Assembly: GCA_945494195.1 (NCBI GenBank)
Contig: CALYVJ010000071.1
Location: 1-7,658 of the forward strand
DNA from: an uncultured Selenomonas sp.
GTDB lineage: Bacteria; Bacillota; Negativicutes; Selenomonadales; Selenomonadaceae
Length of the DNA stretch: 7,658 nucleotides
Reading direction: 5' to 3'
Shown here: positions 1 through 6,344 of the stretch, in pieces
How positions within the stretch are numbered: the stretch's first letter is position 1
Layout: each line of letters begins with the position of its first letter
Notes under the pieces: generated by a model
Told to the model about the DNA's origin: nothing
The model's database searches: none
The model's input: the letters and a program-made list of their open reading frames with translations, nothing else
Position numbers and translations under genes: made by a program

Positions 1-137
1 CACAAAGGTTCGCTATGGATTTTTTAGTGTTCAACTTAATTATACAATCCGCCAAAATAAAAAATGCAGGAAAATCGAGTTTTTGGTGGAATTATTCAGA
101 TAAGATGATTCATTAGATGAACTGGATAAAGGGAAAT

Positions 138-144
138 AAGGAGG
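138..144 (+). promoter_or_regulatory. Ribosome binding site that sets the chemoreceptor start
   Basis: AAGGAGG at 138-144 lies 11 nt before the ATG at 156. The upstream in-frame ATG at 117 has no purine-rich site before it and would place this AAGGAGG inside the coding region. The downstream start is therefore preferred. The ATG at 145 is in another frame. Confidence 0.75.
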
Positions 145-155
145 ATGAGGGGATT

Positions 156-2210
156 ATGAGAAATCCAGGAGGAAGCATAAAGACGCTTTTTATTGCGTGC
201 ATTGTCATTATTACGGGTGTTTTGCTGACTATACAAACATTCATCAATATATCGCGATTCCAAGAGAGCATCGAAACCAAGATCAGGGAAAAGCTGGAAC
301 AGCAGGGGCAGGGGATTGCTGCCAAGCTCGATCAGCGCTTGCTGCAGATTGAGCAGAAGGGCGAAGGCCTTTCCCGTGCGGTAAACAATATGGCAGGCTA
401 TGACAATACGGTTTTGCTCGCGACTGCCAAGAGCTTTATCGAATCGGATAAGCTGGTACTCGGCAGCGGCTATTGGTTTGAGCCGAATGCTTATCAGGAG
501 GGAATGGAATTCTACGGTCCTTATCAGATGCGCAAGGGCAGCCAGATCGAGCTGACGATGGAGTACAGCAACGCCAGCTATAATTATTTTTCTTATCCTT
601 GGTATAAAGAGGCTTTGGCTAATCCTGGCAAGGTTGTTTGGTTTGGTCCCTATCATGATGATACCTCAGGGTTGAATATGCTGACCAGCAGCTGTGGTTT
701 TACCAAGAATGGAAAAACCGTCGGCGTCATCACGATAGATGTAGGTATCGATGAACTGGAAAACTATGTACAGAGCATCAAAGTAGGCGAACATGGCTAT
801 GCTTTCCTGCTCAGCAAGGACGGTTACTATCTTGGCCATAAGGATAACGACAAGAACATGAAGGTCAAGATGAGTGAAGAGTCCAATCCGTCGGTGGTAG
901 CGCTGGGCAAGCAGGTTGCTGGTATCCAGGAACTGACGCTGGTAGAAAGCGATGCGTTGGGCGAGGACAGCTATCTGATGATGGTGCCGCTTGCTATCGA
1001 CAATATGAATCTGGTTCTTGTCGCACCGAAATCTGATTATACGGGCCCGATTACGCAGGCGAAATACACGAGCATCGTCATGGCCCTTATCGTCATGCTG
1101 ATACTCTGCGTCGTGCTCATCGGTATTTTTAACCGCCGGGTAGGCAACCCCATCGGACACTTGATGGAGAAGGCCGGGCAGATTGCCGATGGCAATTTGA
1201 CTGGTCATGTCAAGGTCGCAGCCAATGACGAAATGGGTGCTTTGGGCGGCTCGCTCAACCATATGATTGAGAATTTGCGCAAGGTCATCCGCCATGTAAC
1301 CGATATGTCCCAGCAGGTGGCTGCGGCCAGCGAACAGCTTACGGCAAGTGCTGACCAGTCGGCACAGGCTTCGCATATGGTCGCAGATAGTGTTGTTGCT
1401 ATTGCCGAGGGTGCCAGTGAGCAGGCGGTAGAGGCTGGCAATATCCAGGCTACGGCGGAAGATGTCACGGCACATGCCAAAGAGCTGGTCGGTGATACCA
1501 AGATCGTGCTGGATAATGCAGTGGCTGCCAAGGCAAAGATTACCGATGGCCGCCAGTCCATTCAGGAGGCGGTACGGCAGATGAATAATATCACTGCCAG
1601 CACGGACAGCATCCAGCAGTCCATCGGGAAACTCGACAAGAGTTCCCAGCAGATTGCCGACATCGTGCAGATGATTACCGGTATTGCTGAGCAGACGAAT
1701 CTTCTGGCACTCAATGCTGCCATCGAGGCGGCCCGGGCCGGCGAAGCCGGACGCGGATTTGCCGTAGTAGCGGATGAGGTCCGCAAACTGGCAGAAAGTT
1801 CCAATCAGTCTTCGCAGCAGATTGCACAGCTCGTACAGGTCAATATGCAGGATATGAAATCAGCGGTTGAGGCCAGTGCCAGTGGGGCGCAGAGCGTGCA
1901 GGAAGGCATCAGCACCGTACAGTCTGCCGATGGCGCGTTCCAGGAAATCGTTGCGGTCATCGATCAGCTGACGGATAAAATCCAGAACATCGCCAAGGGC
2001 ATTGAGCAGATGGCAGAAGAGAACGAAACGATGCTGCAGGCCAGCAACAATATTGCGGCGACCAGCGGCAAGAATTCCGATGAAGCCCAGTCTGTATCAG
2101 CGGCAGGCGAGGAGCAGAGTGCTTCCATGCACGAGATTTCCGATGCAGCCCGCAGTCTGGCCCAGCTGGCTGGCGATTTGCAGGCCGAGATGGAGAAGTT
2201 TAGATTATAA
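156..2210 (+). CDS. Methyl-accepting chemotaxis protein, dCache sensor
   Basis: This is a transmembrane chemoreceptor that senses an extracytoplasmic ligand and controls CheA/CheW at the cell pole. With the ATG at 156 it has 684 residues, a usual length. Seen in order: a short basic N-terminus; membrane segment 1 (about residues 8-32); an extracytoplasmic domain (about 33-303) with a dCache_1-like core, including PWY at 148-150, GPYHDD at 164-169 and GVITIDV at 190-196; membrane segment 2 (about 304-325, starting [10 protein letters not shown]); HAMP (about 326-377); and a long coiled-coil signalling domain. The near-invariant hairpin tip runs from about 507 to 547 ([19 protein letters not shown], then [15 protein letters not shown]). 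There is no C-terminal NWETF-type tether for CheR/CheB. Compared with the amino-acid dCache motif, Y142, W149, Y166, D168 and D195 are present, but the Arg position is Tyr147. The gene stands alone, with its own terminator. The family assignment is certain; the ligand is not. Confidence 0.97.
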   Translation: MRNPGGSIKTLFIACIVIITGVLLTIQTFINISRFQESIETKIREKLEQQGQGIAAKLDQRLLQIEQKGEGLSRAVNNMAGYDNTVLLATAKSFIESDKLVLGSGYWFEPNAYQEGMEFYGPYQMRKGSQIELTMEYSNASYNYFSYPWYKEALANPGKVVWFGPYHDDTSGLNMLTSSCGFTKNGKTVGVITIDVGIDELENYVQSIKVGEHGYAFLLSKDGYYLGHKDNDKNMKVKMSEESNPSVVALGKQVAGIQELTLVESDALGEDSYLMMVPLAIDNMNLVLVAPKSDYTGPITQAKYTSIVMALIVMLILCVVLIGIFNRRVGNPIGHLMEKAGQIADGNLTGHVKVAANDEMGALGGSLNHMIENLRKVIRHVTDMSQQVAAASEQLTASADQSAQASHMVADSVVAIAEGASEQAVEAGNIQATAEDVTAHAKELVGDTKIVLDNAVAAKAKITDGRQSIQEAVRQMNNITASTDSIQQSIGKLDKSSQQIADIVQMITGIAEQTNLLALNAAIEAARAGEAGRGFAVVADEVRKLAESSNQSSQQIAQLVQVNMQDMKSAVEASASGAQSVQEGISTVQSADGAFQEIVAVIDQLTDKIQNIAKGIEQMAEENETMLQASNNIAATSGKNSDEAQSVSAAGEEQSASMHEISDAARSLAQLAGDLQAEMEKFRL

Positions 2211-2215
2211 TCCTT

Positions 2216-2275
2216 AAAACGAAAGCAGCGCAGTCCTGGGGATACCCTCGGAGCTGCGCTGTTTTTTGTCGTTTT
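2216..2275 (+). terminator. Intrinsic terminator after the chemoreceptor gene
   Basis: The perfect arms CAGCGCAG (2226-2233) and CTGCGCTG (2254-2261) are followed by TTTTTT at 2262-2267. The interior adds TCC/GGA and GGGG/CCCT pairs with one mismatch and a bulged G. Outside the core, AAAACGA (2216-2222) pairs with TCGTTTT (2269-2275), so the structure may also terminate transcription arriving from the right. It begins 6 nt after the stop codon and separates the chemoreceptor from ptsG. Confidence 0.93.
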
Positions 2276-2422
2276 GTCAAAAGAGGAAAACAACTGTCTT
2301 TGGCAATCTGGTATCGGTCACGCAAATGGTTGGCTGAATGATAAAAATATGATAATAAACTGATGATTTTGTAACAATGTTCCATTTTTTTGCTTCGAAA
2401 GACATTTTTTTTGACGTGAGTC
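2276..2422. other. Intergenic stretch with no recognised element
   Basis: This AT-rich stretch lies between the chemoreceptor terminator and the ptsG promoter. I see no credible gene or RNA on either strand. It contains poly-T runs at about 2385-2391 and 2404-2412. The short imperfect inverted repeat AACAATGTT does not match a CcpA cre consensus. It may carry upstream regulator sites, but none can be named from the sequence. Confidence 0.5.
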
Positions 2423-2452
2423 TTGAAGTATTTTAGTCGGCTATGTTATAAT
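2423..2452 (+). promoter_or_regulatory. Sigma70-type promoter of ptsG
   Basis: A -35 box TTGAAG (2423-2428, 4 of 6 matches to TTGACA) is separated by 18 nt from a perfect -10 box TATAAT (2447-2452). The predicted start of transcription is near 2459, giving a leader of roughly 105 nt. A better-looking TTGACG at 2411-2416 is 30 nt from the -10 and cannot pair with it. Confidence 0.75.
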
Positions 2453-2484
2453 AACTGCGGTAAATATTTTATGGTATGTCCGGT

Positions 2485-2541
2485 AAAAAGCATTTATCTG
2501 CTAGGGTACTCGGGGTAAAATAGCAGGTAAATGTTTTTTTT
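2485..2541 (+). terminator. Leader terminator (attenuator) upstream of ptsG
   Basis: CATTTATCTGCT (2491-2502) pairs with AGCAGGTAAATG (2522-2533) as a 12-bp stem with one G-U pair and a 19-nt loop. Eight T follow at 2534-2541 and a run of A precedes the stem, so the helix can be extended. It lies between the ptsG promoter and the ptsG start, so it would stop transcription before the gene unless disrupted. Glucose PTS genes of Bacillus are controlled by an antiterminator of the GlcT/BglG family at such a site. I did not find a clear match to the known RNA antiterminator consensus, so the regulator is inferred only by analogy. Confidence 0.85.
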
Positions 2542-2550
2542 ATTGGATAA

Positions 2551-2556
2551 GAGAGG
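2551..2556 (+). promoter_or_regulatory. Ribosome binding site that sets the ptsG start
   Basis: GAGAGG at 2551-2556 lies 9 nt before the ATG at 2566. The upstream in-frame ATG at 2557 directly abuts this site and would have no spacer. Starting at 2566 gives MKDEIFSVLQRVGRSFMLP, which matches the usual N-terminus of this permease family. Confidence 0.8.
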
Positions 2557-2565
2557 ATGTGTCTA

Positions 2566-4692
2566 ATGAAAGACGAAATTTTCAGCGTGCTACAGCGCGT
2601 TGGCCGCAGCTTCATGCTGCCAGTTGCTGTGCTGCCTATCGCCGGTCTTTTGTTAGGCCTTGGTGCGTCGTTCACGAATCCGACGACAATCAAGACCTAT
2701 GGACTGGAAGCTATTTTGGGAGATGGCACAGTGCTTCATTCCCTGCTTACGGTTATGAGTGCTGCCGGTGGTACGATCTTTGGCAACTTGCCAATCATCT
2801 TTGCGGTAGGTGTAGCCATTGGTATGGCGAAGGCTGAGAAGGAAGTTGCAGCATTGGCTGCTATGATTTCTTTCTTTGTCATGCATGTTTCCTGTAATGC
2901 GATGCTCCAGCTGACGGGCAAGATTTTAGTTGATGGCTCGATTGCACCAGGCGTGCTCGAAGGTACGATTGCTTCGAGTTGCGGCATCCTGTCGCTGCAG
3001 ATGGGGGTTTTCGGTGGTATTATCGTTGGTATCGGTGTTTCGATCCTGCATAATCGCTATCATAAGATTGTTCTTCCGGATGCGCTGTCGTTCTTCGGCG
3101 GTTCGCGTTTCATTCCGATTATCTCGACGGTGGTATTCCTGTTCGTCGGTATTGCGATGACGTTTGTCTGGCCGGTCGTACAGGATCTCATCTTCGGTCT
3201 TGGCAATGTCGTTACGGGTACGGGCTACATCGGTACGTTGATTTTCGGTATCGTAAAACGGGCGCTGATTCCGTTCGGCCTGCACCATGTATTCTATCTG
3301 CCATTCTGGCAGACGGGCGTCGGCGGCAGCATGATGATCGATGGCCAGCTCGTACAGGGCGGCCAGAACATCTTCTTCGCCCAGCTCGCTTCGCCGAATG
3401 TTGCACATTTCAGTGCTGACGCTACGCGTTATTTCTCGGGTGAGTTCATTTTCATGATCTTTGGTCTGCCGGGTGCTGCACTTGCTATGTATCGCTGCGC
3501 TCGTCCGGAGAAGAAAAAGGTCGCAGGCGGACTGCTGCTTTCCGCAGCGCTCACGTCGATGCTCACGGGTATCACGGAGCCAATCGAGTTCTCGTTCCTG
3601 TTTGTCGCACCGCTGCTCTTCGGTGTTCAGGTTATCCTGGCTGGCGCAGCTTACATGATTGCGCATATGCTCAATATTGCCGTTGGCCTTACGTTCTCGG
3701 GTGGTCTTCTTGACCTCTTTATCTTCGGTATCCTGCAGGGCAATGACAAGACGAGCTGGATGCTCATCATCCCGGTTGGTATCGTTTATTTCTTCCTGTA
3801 TTACTTTGCGTTCTCGTTCCTCATCAAGAAGTTCAACTTCAAGACGCCGGGCCGTGAGGATGATGATGAAGAGACGAAGCTCTATACGAAAGCCGATGTC
3901 AAGGCCCGCAAAGAGGGTGCTGCTGGTGCTGGCGATGAGCTCAGCCCGGTCATCGCACGTGCTCTGGGCAGCAAGCGCAATATCACGTCCGTTGACTGCT
4001 GTGCAACGCGTCTGCGCTGCTCGGTAGCAGATTCCGAGCTCGTTGACCAGAAACTCCTGAAGGCTACGGGTGCTTCGGGCGTTATCGTCAAGGGGACAGG
4101 TGTCCAGGTCATCTACGGACCGAAGGTCGCTGTCATCAAGTCGAATCTCGAAGAGTATCTGGCTACGGCTCCGGAAGTTGAGCCAGAGGCTGAGGCTCCG
4201 GCAGTGGAGGAGCAGGCTGAGGCTACGGCTGAGGCTCCGGCAGCTGCTCATGGTGCGCATGAGTTCTATGCTCCGGTAGCTGGTACGGCACATGCCATCA
4301 CCGAGGCTCCGGATGCTGCTTTTGCTGGCAAGATGATGGGCGACGGCTTCTTCATTGCTCCGGCTGACGGCAATGTGGTTGCTCCGTGCGATGCCGAGGT
4401 CATGTTCGTCTTCGATACGAAGCACGCCATCGGCATGAAAGCCGCTGACGGTACGGAGTTCCTCATCCACTTCGGCGTTGACACTGTAAAACTCGGTGGC
4501 CAGGGCTTCGAAGTTTTCGTCGAGCAGGGCCAGCAGGTCAAGAGGGGCGACAAGCTCATGCAGGTCGACCTCGACTATGTCAAGGCTAACGCTCCGTCGG
4601 ATGTCTGCCTCGTGATCTTCACGGGCGGTCAGGCTGTCCATATGGAAAAATCCTATGGCGTCAAGGCATTGGATGCAGTAGCTTCCTATTGA
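2566..4692 (+). CDS. ptsG: PTS glucose-type permease, EIICBA
   Basis: This membrane permease imports a hexose, most likely glucose, and phosphorylates it using phosphate passed from EI and HPr, neither of which is encoded here. It has 708 residues, close to Bacillus subtilis PtsG at about 699, with the same order IIC-IIB-IIA. The IIC membrane domain (about 1-425) contains FGLHHVFYLPFW, IFGLPGAALA, GITEPIEFSFLF (from 335) and the closing KTPGRED (426-432). IIB (about 459-533) has the phospho-Cys in CATRLR (Cys479), preceded by a second Cys478. A linker rich in Ala, Glu and Pro (about 535-565) leads to IIA (566-708), which has both histidines: His620 in TKHAIG, and the phospho-accepting His635 in LIHFGVDTV. 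N-acetylglucosamine is the main alternative substrate, but the IIC text resembles the Bacillus glucose branch more. Codon use is strongly biased (ACG, GCT, ATC, CTC), suggesting high expression. A leader terminator suggests antitermination control. Confidence 0.95.
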   Translation: MKDEIFSVLQRVGRSFMLPVAVLPIAGLLLGLGASFTNPTTIKTYGLEAILGDGTVLHSLLTVMSAAGGTIFGNLPIIFAVGVAIGMAKAEKEVAALAAMISFFVMHVSCNAMLQLTGKILVDGSIAPGVLEGTIASSCGILSLQMGVFGGIIVGIGVSILHNRYHKIVLPDALSFFGGSRFIPIISTVVFLFVGIAMTFVWPVVQDLIFGLGNVVTGTGYIGTLIFGIVKRALIPFGLHHVFYLPFWQTGVGGSMMIDGQLVQGGQNIFFAQLASPNVAHFSADATRYFSGEFIFMIFGLPGAALAMYRCARPEKKKVAGGLLLSAALTSMLTGITEPIEFSFLFVAPLLFGVQVILAGAAYMIAHMLNIAVGLTFSGGLLDLFIFGILQGNDKTSWMLIIPVGIVYFFLYYFAFSFLIKKFNFKTPGREDDDEETKLYTKADVKARKEGAAGAGDELSPVIARALGSKRNITSVDCCATRLRCSVADSELVDQKLLKATGASGVIVKGTGVQVIYGPKVAVIKSNLEEYLATAPEVEPEAEAPAVEEQAEATAEAPAAAHGAHEFYAPVAGTAHAITEAPDAAFAGKMMGDGFFIAPADGNVVAPCDAEVMFVFDTKHAIGMKAADGTEFLIHFGVDTVKLGGQGFEVFVEQGQQVKRGDKLMQVDLDYVKANAPSDVCLVIFTGGQAVHMEKSYGVKALDAVASY
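4188..4243 (+). repeat. 17-bp in-frame direct repeat in the ptsG IIB-IIA linker
   Basis: GGCTGAGGCTCCGGCAG occurs at 4188-4204 and again at 4227-4243, 39 bp (13 codons) apart. Both copies encode AEAPA. The repeat lies in the low-complexity Ala/Glu/Pro linker, where length change by slippage would keep the frame. Confidence 0.85.
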
Positions 4693-4743
4693 TTTGATTG
4701 CCGCAATAATGTGCTGATTGAGATAAAAGTGTAAAACCTGTTC

Positions 4744-4772
4744 TTGACAGCAGCTATGTTGTATGATATATT
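4744..4772 (+). promoter_or_regulatory. Strong sigma70-type promoter of the ethanolamine genes
   Basis: A perfect -35 box TTGACA (4744-4749) is separated by 17 nt from the -10 box TATATT (4767-4772, 5 of 6). The predicted transcription start is near 4779, leaving a leader of about 170 nt before the permease. No terminator is visible between the ptsG stop at 4692 and this promoter, so read-through from ptsG is possible. Confidence 0.82.
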
Positions 4773-4795
4773 TACTACATCATCAAGATAGCAAT

Positions 4796-4846
4796 GACGC
4801 TTGATTGGAGGTTGGGCCCAGCCTCCGGTCAGGCGTCTTTTGGTTT
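4796..4846 (+). terminator. Leader hairpin 1 upstream of the ethanolamine permease
   Basis: Positions 4796-4813 and 4820-4837 pair over 18 bp with a few G-U pairs around a GGGCCC loop (4814-4819). The stem is closed by GACGC/GCGTC, with GGAGG/CCTCC near the top. TTTT then GG then TTT follow (4838-4846). It lies after the promoter and about 105 nt before the gene, so it may be an attenuator; it could also end read-through from ptsG. The interrupted U-tract makes its termination efficiency uncertain. The loop lacks the A1/G4 hexaloop pattern known for EutV-type ANTAR targets. Confidence 0.7.
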
Positions 4847-4874
4847 GATGATAAGAATGGAATATTTCAGGCAG

Positions 4875-4930
4875 AGGAGCCAGTCTGTTTTGCGGATGTC
4901 CAAAGGCATCGGCAGAGCAGGCTGGCTTTT
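4875..4930 (+). promoter_or_regulatory. Leader hairpin 2, directly before the permease RBS
   Basis: GCCAGTCTG (4879-4887) pairs with CAGGCTGGC (4918-4926) with one G-U pair, and the helix can extend into AGGA/TTTT (4875-4878 with 4927-4930). Inside it a second helix forms: TGC/GCA, then GATG/CATC, then CC/GG around an AAA loop. The 3' arm and its four T end 7 nt before the ribosome binding site (AGGAGG, 4938-4943). It could act as a weak terminator or affect translation. It does not match a cobalamin riboswitch. Confidence 0.55.
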
Positions 4931-4950
4931 GTGCGATAGGAGGAATAAGT

Positions 4951-6342
4951 ATGAGCATGGAACATGGAAGTACAATGGCGGCAGTGCCGGAGATAGCAGG
5001 GAAGCGTGAGGAGAACCTGACGCGGGTGCTGAAGCCGATACATCTTTGGTCGTTGGCGGTGGGACTGGTCATTTCCGGCAATTATTTTGGCTGGAGTTAT
5101 GGCTTCGCCGCTGGCGGTGTCATGGGGCTGGCGCTGGCGCTGATCCCTGTGACGATTTTTTATGTGACGTTCATTCTCTCGTATTCGGAGTTGGCGACAG
5201 CAATTCCGCATGCAGGCGGCCCGTCGGCATACGCACGCCGGGCAATGGGGAAATTCGGCGGTTATCTGAATGGCATCAGCTGTCTCATCGAGTTCGTCTT
5301 TGCTCCGCCGGCTATTGCCTTAGCTGTTGGTGGTTATGTACACGCGTTATTGCCAGCCATCGACCCGATGGTGGCAACCGTAGCGGCATTTTTCTTCTTT
5401 ATCTTCTTGAACTATCTGGGCATGAAGACTTCGGCGACCTTTGAACTTGCCGTGACAGTCATCGCCCTGCTGGGGCTGGTGATCTATTGGGGACTGGCGG
5501 CACCGCATTTCGATATGGCCCGGGTGGTCACCACGCCGCTTTTGCCCCATGGCTTTGACGGTTTGATGGCTGCGGTGCCCTTTGCTATCTGGTTCTATCT
5601 GGCCATCGAAGGCGGCGCCATGAGTGCCGAGGAGATGGTGGACCCGCAGCACGATATCCCGAAGGGCTTTTTGAGCGGTATGGCAACACTGCTGGTTATG
5701 GCTATCCTGACGCTGTTCTTGACGGCTGGCGTAGCCGATATCGATGCGGTGGCTGCGGTGGACTTTCCGCTGCCGCTGGCCCTTAGTGCGGCTTACGGGG
5801 AGGGATCGTTACCGGTACTGCTCATGAGCGGCATTGGCCTTTTCGGTCTGGTGGCGTCCCTTCATGGCATCATCGTGGGCTATTCGCGCCAGACTTATGC
5901 CATGGCCCGCACAGGGTATCTGCCGAAATTCCTGGCTCGTCTGGATGCGAAGCATCATACGCCAGTCTGGGCCCTTATCCTGCCGGGCATTGTCTGCCTG
6001 TTCACGGCCCTTACGGGGCTTACGGATCTTGTCATCACGGTTGCCTGCTATGGTTCCGTCGTCATGTATCTGACGAGTCTGGTTTCGTTCTTTATCCTGC
6101 GTCATAAGGAGCCGACGCTGCATCGTCCCTTCAAGGTCCCGAGCCTTTTGATTCCAATCGTGAGCGTCCTTATGGCAGTGTTCTGCCTTGTGAGCCTTGT
6201 CATGGCGTCGAGTGAAGTCCTGCCGTATGTGGTTGGGATTTATGCGCTGGCCATTGCCTACTATTTCCTGTATGGCAACAAGCACATCCGTCCCTTTGAT
6301 GAGGAGTTTGGCGTGCTCGATGATCTCGATGAGGAAGTTTGA
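4951..6342 (+). CDS. eat: Ethanolamine permease, APC superfamily
   Basis: This inner-membrane transporter brings ethanolamine into the cell as a carbon and nitrogen source. It has 463 residues, with about 12 hydrophobic segments from about residue 31 to 441 and hydrophilic ends. Sequence typical of the ethanolamine branch of the amino acid-polyamine-organocation family includes LKPIHLWSLAVGLVISGNYFG (in 27-47), the AIPHAGGPSAYARRAMG loop (84-100), FYLAIEGGAMSAEEMVDP (215-232) and GYSRQTYAMARTGYLP (310-325). The start at 4951 is set by AGGAGG at 4938-4943 with a 7-nt spacer. The C-terminal tail is acidic (FDEEFGVLDDLDEEV). eutA starts 2 nt after its stop, so the two are co-transcribed and probably translationally coupled, which supports ethanolamine as substrate. 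A related amine is possible. A promoter and two leader hairpins lie upstream. Confidence 0.93.
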   Translation: MSMEHGSTMAAVPEIAGKREENLTRVLKPIHLWSLAVGLVISGNYFGWSYGFAAGGVMGLALALIPVTIFYVTFILSYSELATAIPHAGGPSAYARRAMGKFGGYLNGISCLIEFVFAPPAIALAVGGYVHALLPAIDPMVATVAAFFFFIFLNYLGMKTSATFELAVTVIALLGLVIYWGLAAPHFDMARVVTTPLLPHGFDGLMAAVPFAIWFYLAIEGGAMSAEEMVDPQHDIPKGFLSGMATLLVMAILTLFLTAGVADIDAVAAVDFPLPLALSAAYGEGSLPVLLMSGIGLFGLVASLHGIIVGYSRQTYAMARTGYLPKFLARLDAKHHTPVWALILPGIVCLFTALTGLTDLVITVACYGSVVMYLTSLVSFFILRHKEPTLHRPFKVPSLLIPIVSVLMAVFCLVSLVMASSEVLPYVVGIYALAIAYYFLYGNKHIRPFDEEFGVLDDLDEEV

Positions 6343-6344
6343 TC

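Noticed and set aside
1..116. Sigma-28 or sigma70 promoter for the chemoreceptor gene
   Set aside because: TCAGATAA at 96-103 resembles a flagellar -10 box, but no TAAA lies at the right distance. The other AT-rich boxes give wrong spacings.
666..1475. A 269-codon minus-strand frame inside the chemoreceptor gene
   Set aside because: It lies fully inside a confidently identified gene, has no recognisable domain and has no expression signal.
2276..2422. CcpA cre site before ptsG
   Set aside because: The nearest candidates, around 2370-2385 and 2391-2404, lack the central CG or the flanking matches needed.
2926..4641. A 571-codon open frame on the minus strand opposite ptsG
   Set aside because: Its product is a low-information mix of Arg, Ser, Asp and Glu with no family resemblance. 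It mirrors the strongly biased codons of ptsG, which remove stop codons from the opposite strand. No promoter or ribosome binding site supports it.
4796..4926. EutV (ANTAR) paired-hairpin target
   Set aside because: There are two hairpins, but hairpin 1 has a GGGCCC loop and hairpin 2 an AAA loop, and neither has A at loop position 1 with G at position 4.
4779..4950. Cobalamin riboswitch in the ethanolamine leader
   Set aside because: This is expected in some eut operons, but the conserved B12-box core is absent and the leader is too short for the full fold.
4794..5009. A 71-codon + strand frame covering the ethanolamine leader
   Set aside because: It overlaps the permease start in another frame, runs through both leader hairpins and has no ribosome binding site.
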